Below, piece after piece: positions 34,844 to 43,952 of a DNA stretch of 64,000 nt. Within the stretch, counting starts at the first letter, position 1; every line of letters begins with the position of its first letter. The translations under genes and the position numbers were made by a program. The DNA comes from Arthrobacter sp. H-02-3 (GTDB lineage Bacteria > Actinomycetota > Actinomycetes > Actinomycetales > Micrococcaceae), in NCBI RefSeq assembly GCF_003097355.1, contig NZ_PYUI01000009.1:62001-126000 (forward strand). The letters run 5' to 3'. The notes below the pieces were generated by a model. The model was not told the DNA's origin. It did no database searches and saw nothing but the letters and a program-made list of their open reading frames with translations.

Positions 34844-35089
34844 GTGAAGAACTTCGGAACCCGGATGGCATTGATGGCGCTGAGCATGGTGACGTGGCGG
34901 TCTGTCGCGTCGCGGCTGCGGCCGGGGGACCACCGTGCCCGGGTAGCAGACCACCCGGAGCGAGGGGATGTGCCCGGCTGGGTGATGATCACCCTTATGT
35001 CCGCCGTCCTCGTGGCAGCCCTTCTGGCCCTCGCCGGTCCGGCGCTGGAGGGGCTCTTCAACCAGGCCATGGATAAGGTCGGACAGTAA
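34844..35089 (+). CDS. flp: Flp/Fap-type pilin
   Basis: 81 residues from a GTG at 34844 with AGAGGA upstream. After a basic leader of about 40 residues comes the processing-like site RGDVPGWVMITLMSAVLVAA and a hydrophobic helix with LALAGPALEGLFNQAMDKVG. This is the class III pilin plan of the Tad pilus, whose subunit is cleaved by a TadV-type peptidase (not in this window). The leader is longer than usual. It follows tadC and precedes the TadE-like genes, as in other actinobacterial tad loci. Confidence 0.75.
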   Translation: MKNFGTRMALMALSMVTWRSVASRLRPGDHRARVADHPERGDVPGWVMITLMSAVLVAALLALAGPALEGLFNQAMDKVGQ

Positions 35090-35092
35090 CAG

Positions 35093-35509
35093 GTGGCGGC
35101 ACAAGGCGCGGGGCACGGCACCGGGCTCCGCCGCATCACAGACCGTGAGCGTGGGGCCGCCGTGGTGGACTTCGTGCTGATCGGCGCGCTGCTCACGTTG
35201 TTCTTCCTCGCGATCGTCCAGCTCACCTTGGTCCTCCATGTGCGGAACACGCTGATAGACGCCGCCGCCTCGGGGGCCAGATATGGCACGCTGGCGGACC
35301 GCAACTCCGGGGACGCTCGGGACCGCACGGTCCAGCTGATCACGGCGGCGCTGAACCCCGATTTCGCCCGGGACGTGGCCACCAGCGAGTCCACGTACCA
35401 GGGCATCCGCACGCTGGAAGTCACTGTCCGTGCGCCCTTGCCGGTCATCGGCTTTATCGGTCCAAGGGCGCTCCTGGAGGTGAAGGGCCATGCGGCCATC
35501 CAGCCGTAA
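35093..35509 (+). CDS. tadE: TadE-like pseudopilin
   Basis: 138 residues from a GTG at 35093. RERGAAVVDFVLIGALLTLF is a TadE-type prepilin motif (cleavage after Gly, hydrophobic helix), followed by HVRNTLIDAAASGARYGTLA and a beta-rich soluble part. A minor pilin needed for Tad pilus assembly. It overlaps the next gene by 20 bp. Confidence 0.85.
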   Translation: MAAQGAGHGTGLRRITDRERGAAVVDFVLIGALLTLFFLAIVQLTLVLHVRNTLIDAAASGARYGTLADRNSGDARDRTVQLITAALNPDFARDVATSESTYQGIRTLEVTVRAPLPVIGFIGPRALLEVKGHAAIQP

Positions 35510-35990
35510 CCTCGCAGCGCCCCGCCCAGTCCGGGGCGTCCCCGGGGGAGACGGCGTCTCTCGGGACCTCAGCGCCGGGCCGGAACAGGGGAGTGCCGTG
35601 ATCGAGTTCGTCTTCCTGTCCATGCTGCTGATGGTGCCCCTCGTGTACTTCATCATCACCGTGGGCCAGATCCAGGGCGGCTCGTTCGCTGTGGTTGGCG
35701 CCGCGGACCAGGCCGCCAAGGTCTATGTCGCCCAGCCGGACGCGGCAAGCGGCCGGGCCGCTGCCGAGCAGGCCGTGCTGCTGGCGCTCGCCGACTACGG
35801 GCAGCCGCCGGAGAACGCCAGCATCGACACACGCTGCGTGCCCGCGGACTGTCTGGCTCCCGGCTCGGCCGTGACGGTCACAGTCCACCTCGCCGTGCCG
35901 CTGCCCTTTATGCCCTTCAGCGATGTGCTTCATCTCAACGCGAGCCAGCTCAGCGCCTCGGCAACCCAGCTGGTGGGAAGGTTCCGGTGA
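35490..35990 (+). CDS. Second TadE-like pseudopilin
   Basis: 166 residues with EQGSAVIEFVFLSMLLMVPL as the prepilin-type motif (Glu five residues after the cleavage-site Gly) and GGSFAVVGAADQAAKVYVAQ after it. The soluble domain carries a Cys pair (RCVPADC). A minor pilin of the same system, overlapping both neighbours. Confidence 0.85.
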   Translation: MRPSSRNLAAPRPVRGVPGGDGVSRDLSAGPEQGSAVIEFVFLSMLLMVPLVYFIITVGQIQGGSFAVVGAADQAAKVYVAQPDAASGRAAAEQAVLLALADYGQPPENASIDTRCVPADCLAPGSAVTVTVHLAVPLPFMPFSDVLHLNASQLSASATQLVGRFR

Positions 35991-36466
35991 AAATCCACGT
36001 CGGTGCATTCCAGCATCCAGCCAGGAACCCGTCCCGCCCGCAGGAGGGCCAGGTGCTGGTGCTGAGCATCGGGTTCGTCGTGATTGCGCTGCTTGTCGCG
36101 ACCGTCGTCATTGCCGCTTCCAGCGTCTACCTCGAACACAAGAAACTGCTCTCGCTCGCGGACGGCGCCTCGGTGGCCGCAGCGGACAGCTTCACGCTCG
36201 GGCAGCTCGGCAACGCCGGCGGCACGCCATCCGCCGTATTGAGCGGTACCCGGGTGCGCAGCGCCGCCGTCGACTATCTGAGCCGCAACGGCGCCTTCGG
36301 CCGCGTCAGCGGCCTCAGTGTGGCGCCGTCCACGGGCAGCCCGGACGGTGCCACCGCCGTCGTGGTGCTCAGCGCTGCGGTCCACCCGCCAGTGGTGAAC
36401 TTCCTGGTGCCCGACGGCATCCGGATCGAGGCGACGTCGACAGCGCGGTCCCGCCTCAGCCGCTGA
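35987..36466 (+). CDS. TadG-like pilus protein
   Basis: 159 residues. EGQVLVLSIGFVVIALLVAT is the N-terminal membrane helix, followed by LEHKKLLSLADGASVAAADS, the typical Tad secretion-neighbourhood helix. The soluble part is short compared with full TadG. It overlaps its upstream neighbour by 4 bp and is the last gene of the pilus operon. Confidence 0.82.
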   Translation: MKIHVGAFQHPARNPSRPQEGQVLVLSIGFVVIALLVATVVIAASSVYLEHKKLLSLADGASVAAADSFTLGQLGNAGGTPSAVLSGTRVRSAAVDYLSRNGAFGRVSGLSVAPSTGSPDGATAVVVLSAAVHPPVVNFLVPDGIRIEATSTARSRLSR

Positions 36467-36622
36467 CCTGCCAACCCGCTGCAGCGCTGACCCGCATCCT
36501 CAACATCCCGGTTGCCCTATCAGTAGATGCTGCCAACCGGGGCCGATAGCAGCCCCAAGTGACAGGGCATCCGGGAGGGGAAGGGGGCCACGGTGAGGGT
36601 CAGGGGGCTAGGACACATAGCG

Positions 36623-36628
36623 TAGGCT
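36623..36628 (+). promoter_or_regulatory. -10 element of prfB, near-leaderless
   Basis: TAGGCT (TAnnnT) ends 9 bases before the ATG at 36638, so the transcript would have at most a few untranslated bases. Confidence 0.45.
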
Positions 36629-36637
36629 TAAAAAACC

Positions 36638-37753
36638 ATGGCAAACATTGATTTTCCCGCTGAAATCCGCGCGCTGCGGGCCACCTATGCGTCCATCGAG
36701 AACGTCTCGAACGTCGAGGCGCTCAAGGAAGACATCGCCGAGCTCAGCGAGCGGGCCGGTGAACCCAACCTGTGGGACGACCCCGCCGCGGCGCAGGTCA
36801 TCACCTCGAAGCTCTCGCACAAGCAGTCCGAGCTCGAGCGCCTCAACAAGCTGGCGGCCCGGATCGACGACCTCGAGGTCCTCGTGGAGCTCGGCCAGGA
36901 CGAGGACGACGCCGACTCCATGGCCGACGCCGCCGCGGAGCTGGAATCGGTCCGCAAGGCGCTGGGCGAGCTCGAAGTGGTCACGCTGCTCTCCGGCGAG
37001 TTCGACGAGCGCGAAGCCGTGGTGACCATCCGGGCCGGCGCTGGCGGCGTGGACGCGGCGGACTTCGCCGAAATGCTGCTGCGCATGTACCTGCGCTGGG
37101 CCGAACGCCACGGCTACCCGACCACCATCATGGACACCTCCTACGCCGAAGAAGCCGGGCTTAAGTCCGCGACGTTCGAGGTCAAGGCGCCCTACGCCTA
37201 CGGCACGCTCAGCGTCGAGGCCGGTACCCACCGCCTGGTCCGGATCAGCCCGTTCGACAACCAGGGCCGCCGCCAGACCTCCTTCGCAGCCGTGGAAGTG
37301 ATCCCGCTGATCGAGCAGACGGACTCCATCGACATCCCCGACAACGAGATCCGCGTCGACGTCTTCCGGTCCTCCGGCCCCGGCGGCCAGTCGGTCAACA
37401 CCACCGACTCCGCCGTGCGCCTGACCCACATCCCCACCGGGACCGTGGTGTCCATGCAGAACGAGAAATCGCAGCTGCAGAACCGCGCCGCCGCCCTGAG
37501 GGTGCTGCAGTCCCGCCTGCTGCTGCTGAAGAAGGAACAGGAGGACGCCGAGAAGAAGGCGTTCGCCGGCGACGTCAAAGCCTCGTGGGGCGACCAGATG
37601 CGCTCCTACGTCCTGAACCCGTACCAGATGGTCAAGGACCTGCGCACCGAGCACGAGGTCGGCAACACCTCGGCGGTGTTCGACGGCGAAATCGACGACT
37701 TCATCGACGCCGGGATCCGCTGGCGGACCGACAACCGCAACGCCGAGAAGTAG
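36638..37753 (+). CDS. prfB: Peptide chain release factor 2
   Basis: 371-residue RF2, which ends translation at UGA and UAA. It has the SPF anticodon-like tripeptide in RISPFDNQG and the catalytic GGQ in [16 protein letters not shown] near residue 249. The frame is continuous from the ATG with no in-frame UGA, so the programmed frameshift used by many bacteria to autoregulate prfB is absent. It sits upstream of ftsE, the usual actinobacterial order. Confidence 0.97.
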   Translation: MANIDFPAEIRALRATYASIENVSNVEALKEDIAELSERAGEPNLWDDPAAAQVITSKLSHKQSELERLNKLAARIDDLEVLVELGQDEDDADSMADAAAELESVRKALGELEVVTLLSGEFDEREAVVTIRAGAGGVDAADFAEMLLRMYLRWAERHGYPTTIMDTSYAEEAGLKSATFEVKAPYAYGTLSVEAGTHRLVRISPFDNQGRRQTSFAAVEVIPLIEQTDSIDIPDNEIRVDVFRSSGPGGQSVNTTDSAVRLTHIPTGTVVSMQNEKSQLQNRAAALRVLQSRLLLLKKEQEDAEKKAFAGDVKASWGDQMRSYVLNPYQMVKDLRTEHEVGNTSAVFDGEIDDFIDAGIRWRTDNRNAEK

Positions 37754-37846
37754 GCCCCCCACCCCGGCCGGTCACCTCGACTGGGAGGTCGCTGACAATC
37801 GTGCGACACGCCCCGCCGTTCCGGCCGATCCGCCGTTACCCGTGCG

Positions 37847-37852
37847 TATAGT
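37847..37852 (+). promoter_or_regulatory. -10 element of the ftsEX operon
   Basis: TATAGT, 95 bp upstream of the ftsE start; no good -35 is evident. Confidence 0.4.
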
Positions 37853-37947
37853 CGAGGGGCCGGAGCTCTACTTCCCCCACACGAAAGCCCTTGCGCCGGC
37901 AGCAGAACCGGGTCCCCGCGGCCATGTCCTGCAGGGTACTAAGGGCC

Positions 37948-38763
37948 ATGATCCGTTTCGAAAATGTCACCAAGGTCTATGACCAGAAGGCGCGGCCGGC
38001 GCTGGATTCGATCAACCTTGAGATCGACCGCGGCGAATTCGCCTTCCTCGTCGGGGCCTCCGGCTCCGGCAAGTCGACCTTCCTGCGCCTGGTCCTCAAA
38101 GAGGACCGCGCCTCCTCCGGGGCCGTGTACGTCGCCGGCCAGAACGTCGCCAACATCTCCAGCTGGCGCGTGCCGCGCCTCCGTCGCGGCATCGGCGTCG
38201 TCTTCCAGGACTTCCGCCTGCTGCCGCAAAAGACCGTCTTCGCCAACGTCGCCTTCGCCATGCAGGTCATCGGCAAGAGCCGCAGCGTCATCCGCGACAC
38301 CGTCCCCGAGGTCCTCAAGACCGTGGGCCTGGAAGGCAAGGAAAACCGGCTCCCGCACGAACTCTCCGGCGGTGAGCAGCAGCGCGTGGCGATCGCCCGC
38401 GCCGTCGTGAACCGGCCCGGCATCCTGCTGGCCGACGAACCCACCGGCAACCTGGACCCCACCACCTCGATGGGCATCATGGGCGTGCTGGACAAGATCA
38501 ACCAGAACGGCACCACCGTGGTGATGGCCACGCACGACGACGACATCGTCAATGAGATGCGCAAACGGGTCGTGGAACTCAAGAACGGCGTCGTGATCCG
38601 TGACGAGGCCAGGGCCCTGTACACGTCCATGATTCCGGTGGTGGGCCAGTCGCGCCGCCTGCGCGACGCCAGCGGCCGGGACGAGCCGCCCGCTGCATCC
38701 CCCCGTGCTGAAACACGCGCCGAAGCGCGCGGGCTCCGCACCGCAGGGGAGGGCCAGGCGTGA
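37948..38763 (+). CDS. ftsE: Cell-division ABC ATPase FtsE
   Basis: 271 residues. Walker [10 protein letters not shown] at 36-44, Q-loop [10 protein letters not shown], signature [14 protein letters not shown], Walker [13 protein letters not shown] and H-loop ATHD are all intact. FtsE hydrolyses ATP at the septum to drive FtsX, which activates wall hydrolases. The last about 45 residues form a charged Ala/Arg/Glu-rich extension beyond the usual length. I chose the ATG at 37948 ([12 protein letters not shown]). It overlaps ftsX (GTGA). Confidence 0.95.
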   Translation: MIRFENVTKVYDQKARPALDSINLEIDRGEFAFLVGASGSGKSTFLRLVLKEDRASSGAVYVAGQNVANISSWRVPRLRRGIGVVFQDFRLLPQKTVFANVAFAMQVIGKSRSVIRDTVPEVLKTVGLEGKENRLPHELSGGEQQRVAIARAVVNRPGILLADEPTGNLDPTTSMGIMGVLDKINQNGTTVVMATHDDDIVNEMRKRVVELKNGVVIRDEARALYTSMIPVVGQSRRLRDASGRDEPPAASPRAETRAEARGLRTAGEGQA

Positions 38764-39674
38764 GGCTTGCATTCGTCCTGAGCGAGATCGGCAGCGGCCT
38801 GCGCCGCAACCTGTCCATGGTGATCTCCGTCATCCTGGTGACCTTCGTGTCCCTGACCTTCGTCGGCGCCGCCGGCATGCTCCAGTTGCAGATCAACCAG
38901 ATGAAGGGCTACTGGTACGACAAAGTCCAGGTGGCCATCTTCCTGTGCAGCGACGGTTCGACGGCGCCCGGCTGCGCCACTGGGCCTGCCACCCCGGAGC
39001 AGGAAGACAACTTGCGCAAGCTCCTGCAGTCGCCCGCGGTCGCCCAGTACGTCAACGACTTCCAGTACGAGTCCAAAGACGACGCCTACAAGCACTTCAA
39101 GGAACAGTTCTCCAATTCCCCGATCGTCGACTCCGTGACCCCGGACCAGCTTCCGGCCTCGTTCCGGATCAACATGAAGGACCCGGAGAAGTACGAGATC
39201 ATCAGCGAGACCTTTTCCTCGCAGGCCGGCGTGGAGACCGTGATCGACCAGCGTCAGCTGCTGGAGCGCCTGTTCTCGGCCATGAACGCGGCGTCCCTCG
39301 TGGCGGTGAGCATCGCCGGCGTCATGATCATTTGCGCCATCCTGCTGATTGCGACCACCATCCGGCTCTCCGCGTTCAGCCGACGCCGCGAGACGGGCAT
39401 CATGCGGCTGGTGGGAGCGTCCAAGATGGTGATCCAGCTGCCGTTCATCCTCGAAGGCGTCATCGCCGCGGTGATCGGCGCCGCCCTGGCCTCCGGCACC
39501 CTGTGGGCGGTGGCCCACTTCTTCCTCGGCGAGGTCCTGTCCAAGCAGTACCCGGACACCGCCTTCATCTCGCCGGGGCAGACCCTGATGCTGGCACCTG
39601 CCCTGATTGGCCTGGGCGTCGTCCTGGCCGGAATTTCCTCCCTGCTGACCCTCCGCCGGTACTTGCGGGTCTAG
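38760..39674 (+). CDS. ftsX: Cell-division membrane protein FtsX
   Basis: 304 residues with the FtsX topology: one N-terminal span, a large extracytoplasmic loop (about 60-180) and three C-terminal spans. Motifs are [20 protein letters not shown] and [20 protein letters not shown]. The loop contacts the hydrolase or its activator outside the cell; the M23 protein encoded 26 bp downstream is the likely partner. Confidence 0.95.
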   Translation: MRLAFVLSEIGSGLRRNLSMVISVILVTFVSLTFVGAAGMLQLQINQMKGYWYDKVQVAIFLCSDGSTAPGCATGPATPEQEDNLRKLLQSPAVAQYVNDFQYESKDDAYKHFKEQFSNSPIVDSVTPDQLPASFRINMKDPEKYEIISETFSSQAGVETVIDQRQLLERLFSAMNAASLVAVSIAGVMIICAILLIATTIRLSAFSRRRETGIMRLVGASKMVIQLPFILEGVIAAVIGAALASGTLWAVAHFFLGEVLSKQYPDTAFISPGQTLMLAPALIGLGVVLAGISSLLTLRRYLRV

Positions 39675-39700
39675 CTTTGCGCAAAGAAAAGGGAATGCTT

Positions 39701-41101
39701 ATGACACCGATGGCCCCCCGCCCCCTCCGGCACCCCCTCCGGCTTCGCCTGGTGGGACGCCGCAGCCGGATGATCAGCGCCACCCTGGCCTTGGTCCTCG
39801 CGGGAAGCCTGGGCGCCTCGGCGCCGGTGGCATTTGCCGACAACCTGGACGACCAGCAGGCCGCACTGAAGGATCAGGCGGCGCAGGTCCAGGACTCCCT
39901 GGAGTTCGTGGATGCCAGGATCGCCCAGGCCGCGGCAGACCTGGTCCTGTACCAGGGCCAGCTCCCCGCCGCCCAGCAGGCCCTCATGGACGCCCAGGGA
40001 CGGGTGGCCGGAGCAGTCCAGGAGGTGGACGCCCTCGCTGCCCGCGTGGACCTCGCGCAGCAGAACAAGGCTAAAATCACCGCGCAGCTCGAGAGCGATA
40101 AGCAGAAGATCGCCGACACCCGCAAGCTGATCGGCCAGATAGCCACGCAGGCCTACAAGTCCGGCGGCGTCCCGTCCAACCTGTCATTGTTCTTCGGCTC
40201 GAACCAGGGCGGCAGCCTGACCGACACCATCGACCTCGCGGACCAGGCCCTGCGCAGCCAGAACTCCGCGATGGACAAGCTCACGCAGCAGAGTGCCACC
40301 AACGTCAACGCGCAGGCCCGGCTGGCAGCCGTCGAGGCCGAAATCACGGACCTCAAGGCCAAAGCCGACGCAGCACTGGCACGGGAGAAGGCTGCCCGGG
40401 ACGAGGCCGAAGCCAAGAAGGCGCAGGTGGACAAGCTCATCGCCGATACCACCAGGATCGACGCCGAACTCCAGGCTGCCAAGCCCGGCATCCAGAACCA
40501 GCTCGCCCAGGTCAAGGCCCAGCAGGACGCCGTCGCCGCCGATATCGCCGAACGCGACCGGAAACTGCGTGAGGCCTGGGAAGCCGAGCAGCGCCGCATC
40601 GCCGAGGCCGCGGCCGCGGCCGCCCGTGCCCAGGGACAGGCGGTCCAGCCCTACGTTCCGGTCCAGGGACCGCCGTCGGCCTTCGGCCTCCGGCACCCGT
40701 TCTCTTCCAACATCCCGATCACGTCCGGATTCGGCTGGCGCGCGACGCCGCCCGGCACCATCGACTTCTACGGCACCGGCGGCTACATGCACACCGGCAT
40801 CGACTTCGGCGCCACGTGCGGCACCCCCGTTTACGCCGCGGCGGCCGGCACCGTCTTCTCGGCCGGCTGGGGCAACGACGGCGGCGGCAACCGGGTGAAG
40901 ATTTCGCACGGCGTTATCCAGGGCAACTCGCTGACCACGATCTACTACCACAACACCTCTGTGACGGTCTCGGTCGGCCAGCACGTTGAACAGGGGCAGC
41001 TGATCGCCTACTCGGGAACCACCGGCAACTCCACCGGGTGCCACGCGCACTTCGAGACCTGGCTCAACGGCCGGGCCGTGGACCCCATGACCCTGCTGTA
41101 G
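39701..41101 (+). CDS. EnvC-like coiled-coil M23 (LytM) peptidase
   Basis: 466-residue secreted wall hydrolase. A signal peptide ends near ASAPVAFADN, a long coiled coil spans about residues 45-300, and an Ala/Gln linker leads to a C-terminal LytM/M23 domain (about 330-466). The zinc ligands are present in GYMHTGIDFG (HxxxD) and CHAHFETW (HxH), so unlike E. coli EnvC the domain should be catalytically active. I chose the ATG at 39701 because AAGGGA lies 6 bases upstream; longer frames run into ftsX. FtsEX probably controls it, by location and coiled-coil plan. Confidence 0.92.
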   Translation: MTPMAPRPLRHPLRLRLVGRRSRMISATLALVLAGSLGASAPVAFADNLDDQQAALKDQAAQVQDSLEFVDARIAQAAADLVLYQGQLPAAQQALMDAQGRVAGAVQEVDALAARVDLAQQNKAKITAQLESDKQKIADTRKLIGQIATQAYKSGGVPSNLSLFFGSNQGGSLTDTIDLADQALRSQNSAMDKLTQQSATNVNAQARLAAVEAEITDLKAKADAALAREKAARDEAEAKKAQVDKLIADTTRIDAELQAAKPGIQNQLAQVKAQQDAVAADIAERDRKLREAWEAEQRRIAEAAAAAARAQGQAVQPYVPVQGPPSAFGLRHPFSSNIPITSGFGWRATPPGTIDFYGTGGYMHTGIDFGATCGTPVYAAAAGTVFSAGWGNDGGGNRVKISHGVIQGNSLTTIYYHNTSVTVSVGQHVEQGQLIAYSGTTGNSTGCHAHFETWLNGRAVDPMTLL

Positions 41102-41204
41102 CCCGTCCCGGGCCATCCGCTGCGGCGGCCGCCCTGCCGTAAACTGGAAAGGTTCCGCGCCACCCGGCCGGAGTGAATCACCACCACAACCAAGGAGTCC
41201 TACC

Positions 41205-41675
41205 GTGCCCAAAGAAAGTGGCCGTAAGGTAGTGGCCACCAACCGCAAGGCCCGGCACGACTACCACATCCTTGACACATACGAGGCCGGCATCGCGCTG
41301 ATGGGCACTGAAGTAAAGTCCCTGCGCGAAGGCCATGCCTCAATGGTCGACGGCTTCTGCACGTTCTATAACGATGAGCTGTGGATGGAGGGCATCCACA
41401 TCCCCGAATACCACCAGGGGAGCTGGACCAACCACGCCGCACGCCGCCGCCGTAAGCTGCTGCTGCACCGCGAGGAGCTCACGAAGATCTCGCACAAGAT
41501 CCGGGAATCGGGTTTCACGATCGTGCCGCTGCAGTTGTATTTCGTGGACGGCCGCGCGAAGGTGGAAATCGGCGTCGCCCGCGGTAAGAAGGAATACGAC
41601 AAGCGCCAGACGCTGCGCGAACAGCAGGACAAGCGCGAGGCCCAGCGGGTCATGCGCGAACGCAACCGGCGCTAG
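41205..41675 (+). CDS. smpB: SsrA-binding protein SmpB
   Basis: 156-residue tmRNA partner. It has NRKARHDYHILDTYEAGIAL, MGTEVKSLREGHASMVDGF and a basic C-terminal tail (KKEYDKRQTLREQQDKREAQ) that mimics the codon-anticodon helix. It delivers tmRNA to stalled ribosomes. The tmRNA gene lies 150 bp downstream. Confidence 0.97.
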   Translation: MPKESGRKVVATNRKARHDYHILDTYEAGIALMGTEVKSLREGHASMVDGFCTFYNDELWMEGIHIPEYHQGSWTNHAARRRRKLLLHREELTKISHKIRESGFTIVPLQLYFVDGRAKVEIGVARGKKEYDKRQTLREQQDKREAQRVMRERNRR

Positions 41676-41826
41676 CGGGCGATCTACCGTCTGGCCGGCG
41701 GGCCCCTGGAACGTTGCCGGGAATGTTTCCCAGGGGTCGTGCGTTATGATTGATTGTCCGGGAAGGAACGAAGCAGGACCGCGAAGCGGTTCAGCATCAG
41801 GCCAGTCCGGTTTGATAAAAAAATAC

Positions 41827-42192
41827 GGGGATGATCGGTTTCGACGATGTTAGTCGCGACAGGTGAAGCGGGCCGAGGATGCAGAATTATCTCGTAAACG
41901 CTGTCTGCAAACCAATAAGTGCCGAATCAAAACGCACTGACTTCGCTCTCGCTGCCTAAGCAGTAAGACAGTCCGTCAGCCCGAGGTTGCTATTGCCCCG
42001 GATCCTGGCGTCATTTAGATAGCCACTGCTGTTTACCTCCGTCATCGGGGTAAACGGGACTCTTAGATGACTGGGCCCGGATCAGCCAGCTGTTTGCAGC
42101 ATGGCTGGGGCCGAGAAAATCCAACGCAAACTGCGCCCGGAGAAGCCCTGACAACACGACATCGGACGGGGGTTCAATTCCCCCCATCTCCA
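41827..42192 (+). ncRNA. ssrA: tmRNA
   Basis: The 5' end GGGGATGATCGGTTTCGACG and the 3' T-arm plus acceptor (GGTTCAATTCCCCCCATCTCC then A) are the hallmarks. Acceptor bases GGGGATG pair with CATCTCC (one G-U). The tag frame starts with GCC at 41921 and ends at TAA 41957-41959, encoding AESKRTDFALAA. The terminal CCA is not encoded. It releases ribosomes from broken mRNAs with SmpB. Confidence 0.96.
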
Positions 42193-42206
42193 CAAGCATC
42201 ACCCCG

Positions 42207-42251
42207 AAAAAAGGTGGGGGAAGTGTCTACTGACACTTCCCCCACCTTTTT
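42207..42251 (+). terminator. tmRNA terminator
   Basis: A long perfect stem, AAGGTGGGGGAAGTGTC pairing with GACACTTCCCCCACCTT, with A-run upstream and T-run downstream, centred near 42229. Confidence 0.93.
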
Positions 42252-42294
42252 GCTGCCCGGGAGAACTTGGCCGGAGCATTGCCCGAAGAACCGT

Positions 42295-42639
42295 TCAGGT
42301 CCCGAGGATCTTCGCCTTCTGGGCCACGAACTCTTCTTCGGTGAGAATCCCTTGCTCCTTCAGAGCTCCGAGCTCCTTGAGCTGCTGGATGGCGTCGTCC
42401 GTAATGCCGCCTGACGGAGGCGGGGGCGGGGGCGGTGGCTGTTGGTAGACAGGTTGCTGGTACTCGGGCGGCGGTTGCTGCTCCGCCATCTGCGCGTCGT
42501 AGGCCTCTTGCTGCTTGGCCGCGGTCGCGGCATCCTTCTCGGCAAACTTGTTAGCCTGGCGGCGCTGGACCCGGCCGCTGACCGCGGTTGCCGTCCCGGC
42601 AACCACGGCAGTCCGGGCCATACCCCTAAGAAGTCCCAT
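42295..42639 (-). CDS. SHOCT-domain membrane-associated protein
   Basis: 114 residues. The N-terminal helix MARTAVVAGTATAVSGRVQR may insert in the membrane, followed by a Gln/Pro-rich region with eight consecutive prolines. The C-terminal SHOCT helix pair reads IQQLKELGALKEQGILTEEE. SHOCT proteins are common small actinobacterial proteins, probably oligomerisation modules. Function unknown. Confidence 0.85.
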   Translation of the reverse strand: MGLLRGMARTAVVAGTATAVSGRVQRRQANKFAEKDAATAAKQQEAYDAQMAEQQPPPEYQQPVYQQPPPPPPPPSGGITDDAIQQLKELGALKEQGILTEEEFVAQKAKILGT

Positions 42640-42675
42640 AATTGCTCTCCTCTCACATTTCTTCTGCGTCAGGGC

Positions 42676-43152
42676 CTATGCGTCGGCTGCCGGCGTCGCG
42701 GCGTCGCGGGCCTCGAGGGCGTCGAGCGCCTCCATGACGTCCGGCGCGGGAATCCGTGTACTCCCGACGAGCTCGCCACCGCTTTCGCGAACGGCCGCTA
42801 CGAACGGCGCTGCCCAAGTGTTCTCGTAGACAATCAGCGCGGCGACCGTCCCCGGGAGAAGCGCGGCCGACGCCTCCGCGATATCGTCGTCGCCCAGAAG
42901 CCCTGTCTGTGCGCCCTCGAAGTAGGAGAACCCCGCCGCCGGCCCGCCCGGGTCGGTAAGTTCGAGCACTTCCACAGTGCCGTCCTCGTTCTTCATGACG
43001 ACGAGGAGATCGAAGAGGCGGATCACGCCCTGCTCGACGAGTTTGACGAGTTCCTCACTGGCCCGTCCCGTCAGTCCCGCCATGGGGAACTCAAGGAGTA
43101 CGAAGTCGACCGGCCCGTGGGCCTCGGTCTCCGGTGTGGTTGTCACTGGCAT
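42676..43152 (-). CDS. DUF6325 family protein
   Basis: 158 residues from the ATG at 43152, with GGAGG just upstream; the longer frame is Arg-rich and non-coding. GPVDFVLLEFPMAGLTGRAS, LVEQGVIRLFDLLVVMKNED and ALIVYENTWAAPFVAAVRES are the DUF6325 pattern, a DUF1269-like alpha/beta fold. Such proteins often accompany SHOCT proteins, as here. They are thought to be stress-related, but the role is not established. Confidence 0.85.
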   Translation of the reverse strand: MPVTTTPETEAHGPVDFVLLEFPMAGLTGRASEELVKLVEQGVIRLFDLLVVMKNEDGTVEVLELTDPGGPAAGFSYFEGAQTGLLGDDDIAEASAALLPGTVAALIVYENTWAAPFVAAVRESGGELVGSTRIPAPDVMEALDALEARDAATPAADA

Positions 43153-43242
43153 TCCTCCGGTCTGGTTCGAGCGCGCTGTCCGGCGCGCTGGTCCTAGTGT
43201 GGCCGTCCGCCGCCGCGGCGTCACCACCCGCGCCGGGTGAGA

Positions 43243-43280
43243 TGCTGAAGGCCGGAAGCAACAGCTTCCGGCCTTGAGCA
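43243..43280 (-). terminator. Terminator of the 44-residue protein gene
   Basis: AAGGCCGGAAGC (43248-43259) and GCTTCCGGCCTT (43264-43275) form a 12-bp stem with a 4-base loop directly after the stop at 43285 on the minus strand. Confidence 0.8.
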
Positions 43281-43284
43281 TTGT

Positions 43285-43419
43285 TCAGCGCTTCTTGATG
43301 TGCGCCACCGGGTCGGTGTGGGCGTCAACGATATGCTTGGCCTTTTTCTCGGCCCGTTTTTCCTTGATCGTCTTAACCGACTTTTTCGACACGCTCTGGT
43401 GCGGCGTCTTGTCAGGCAT
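43285..43419 (-). CDS. 44-residue highly basic protein
   Basis: ATG at 43419 with GGGAG 6 bases upstream. It begins MPDKTPHQSVSKKSVKTIKE and continues with a Lys/Arg/Glu-rich helix, ending AHIKKR. It has a strong ribosome site and its own terminator. The charge suggests nucleic-acid or ribosome association; no family name is certain. Confidence 0.7.
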   Translation of the reverse strand: MPDKTPHQSVSKKSVKTIKEKRAEKKAKHIVDAHTDPVAHIKKR

Positions 43420-43466
43420 GGTGCTCTCCCTCACGGCAGGGGCCCGGAGTAGCCCCTCTTTCTAAG

Positions 43467-43838
43467 CTACGCCTCGGGAACCTCGGCGTCCACGATGCCT
43501 GCGAAGCGGCTGCCGACGCCGTCGTACACGCTGCGCACGAGCCCGGGCCCGAGGACCGGGATGTCACGGGCCTCATGGTGGGCGCAACAGACGTAGGTGA
43601 ACTCCGGCCACCATTTCTTGGGCCGGGCCGCCTCAGAGAATCCGCAAACCGCACACGTGAGCTGGACCCATACAGGGCGCTTCCCGGTCCGGTTCGCTTT
43701 GGACTGGAGCAGCCACGCCGGGGGATTGTCCAGCAGCTCACCGAGCTCGGCCTCGGACAAGCGGGACGGGATGCCGTGACGGTGCGCCATCTCCAAGGGA
43801 ATGTCGAGGATCTGGGCTGCTTCACGTCGGGTAACCAT
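43467..43838 (-). CDS. Zinc-ribbon protein of unknown function
   Basis: 123 residues. The N-terminal helical part reads VTRREAAQILDIPLEMAHRH and GIPSRLSEAELGELLDNPPAW, with a helix-turn-helix-like feel. The C-terminal LTCAVCGFSE ... YVCCAHHEA has two Cys pairs likely to bind zinc. I recognise it as a conserved actinobacterial hypothetical protein but not by name. It is divergent from the MFS gene. Confidence 0.75.
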   Translation of the reverse strand: MVTRREAAQILDIPLEMAHRHGIPSRLSEAELGELLDNPPAWLLQSKANRTGKRPVWVQLTCAVCGFSEAARPKKWWPEFTYVCCAHHEARDIPVLGPGLVRSVYDGVGSRFAGIVDAEVPEA

Positions 43839-43952
43839 TCTTCAACGATACGGGAACGACGGCGGCCACCAGCCACCGAAGGGGCCCGGTGTTAGGCTCG
43901 ACACACCGCCGGCGGTCGCGGTCCCGGCCCGACGGCGAGGAAGGCGGCAGCC

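Noticed and set aside
34569..34847. Open frame in the pilin leader
   Set aside because: No ribosome site, Thr/Glu/Arg/Lys-only composition caused by the purine repeats, and it runs into the pilin start in another frame.
38705..39700. 5' extension of the M23 peptidase frame across ftsX
   Set aside because: ftsX is clearly real in another frame, and a good ribosome site and signal peptide define the peptidase start at 39701.
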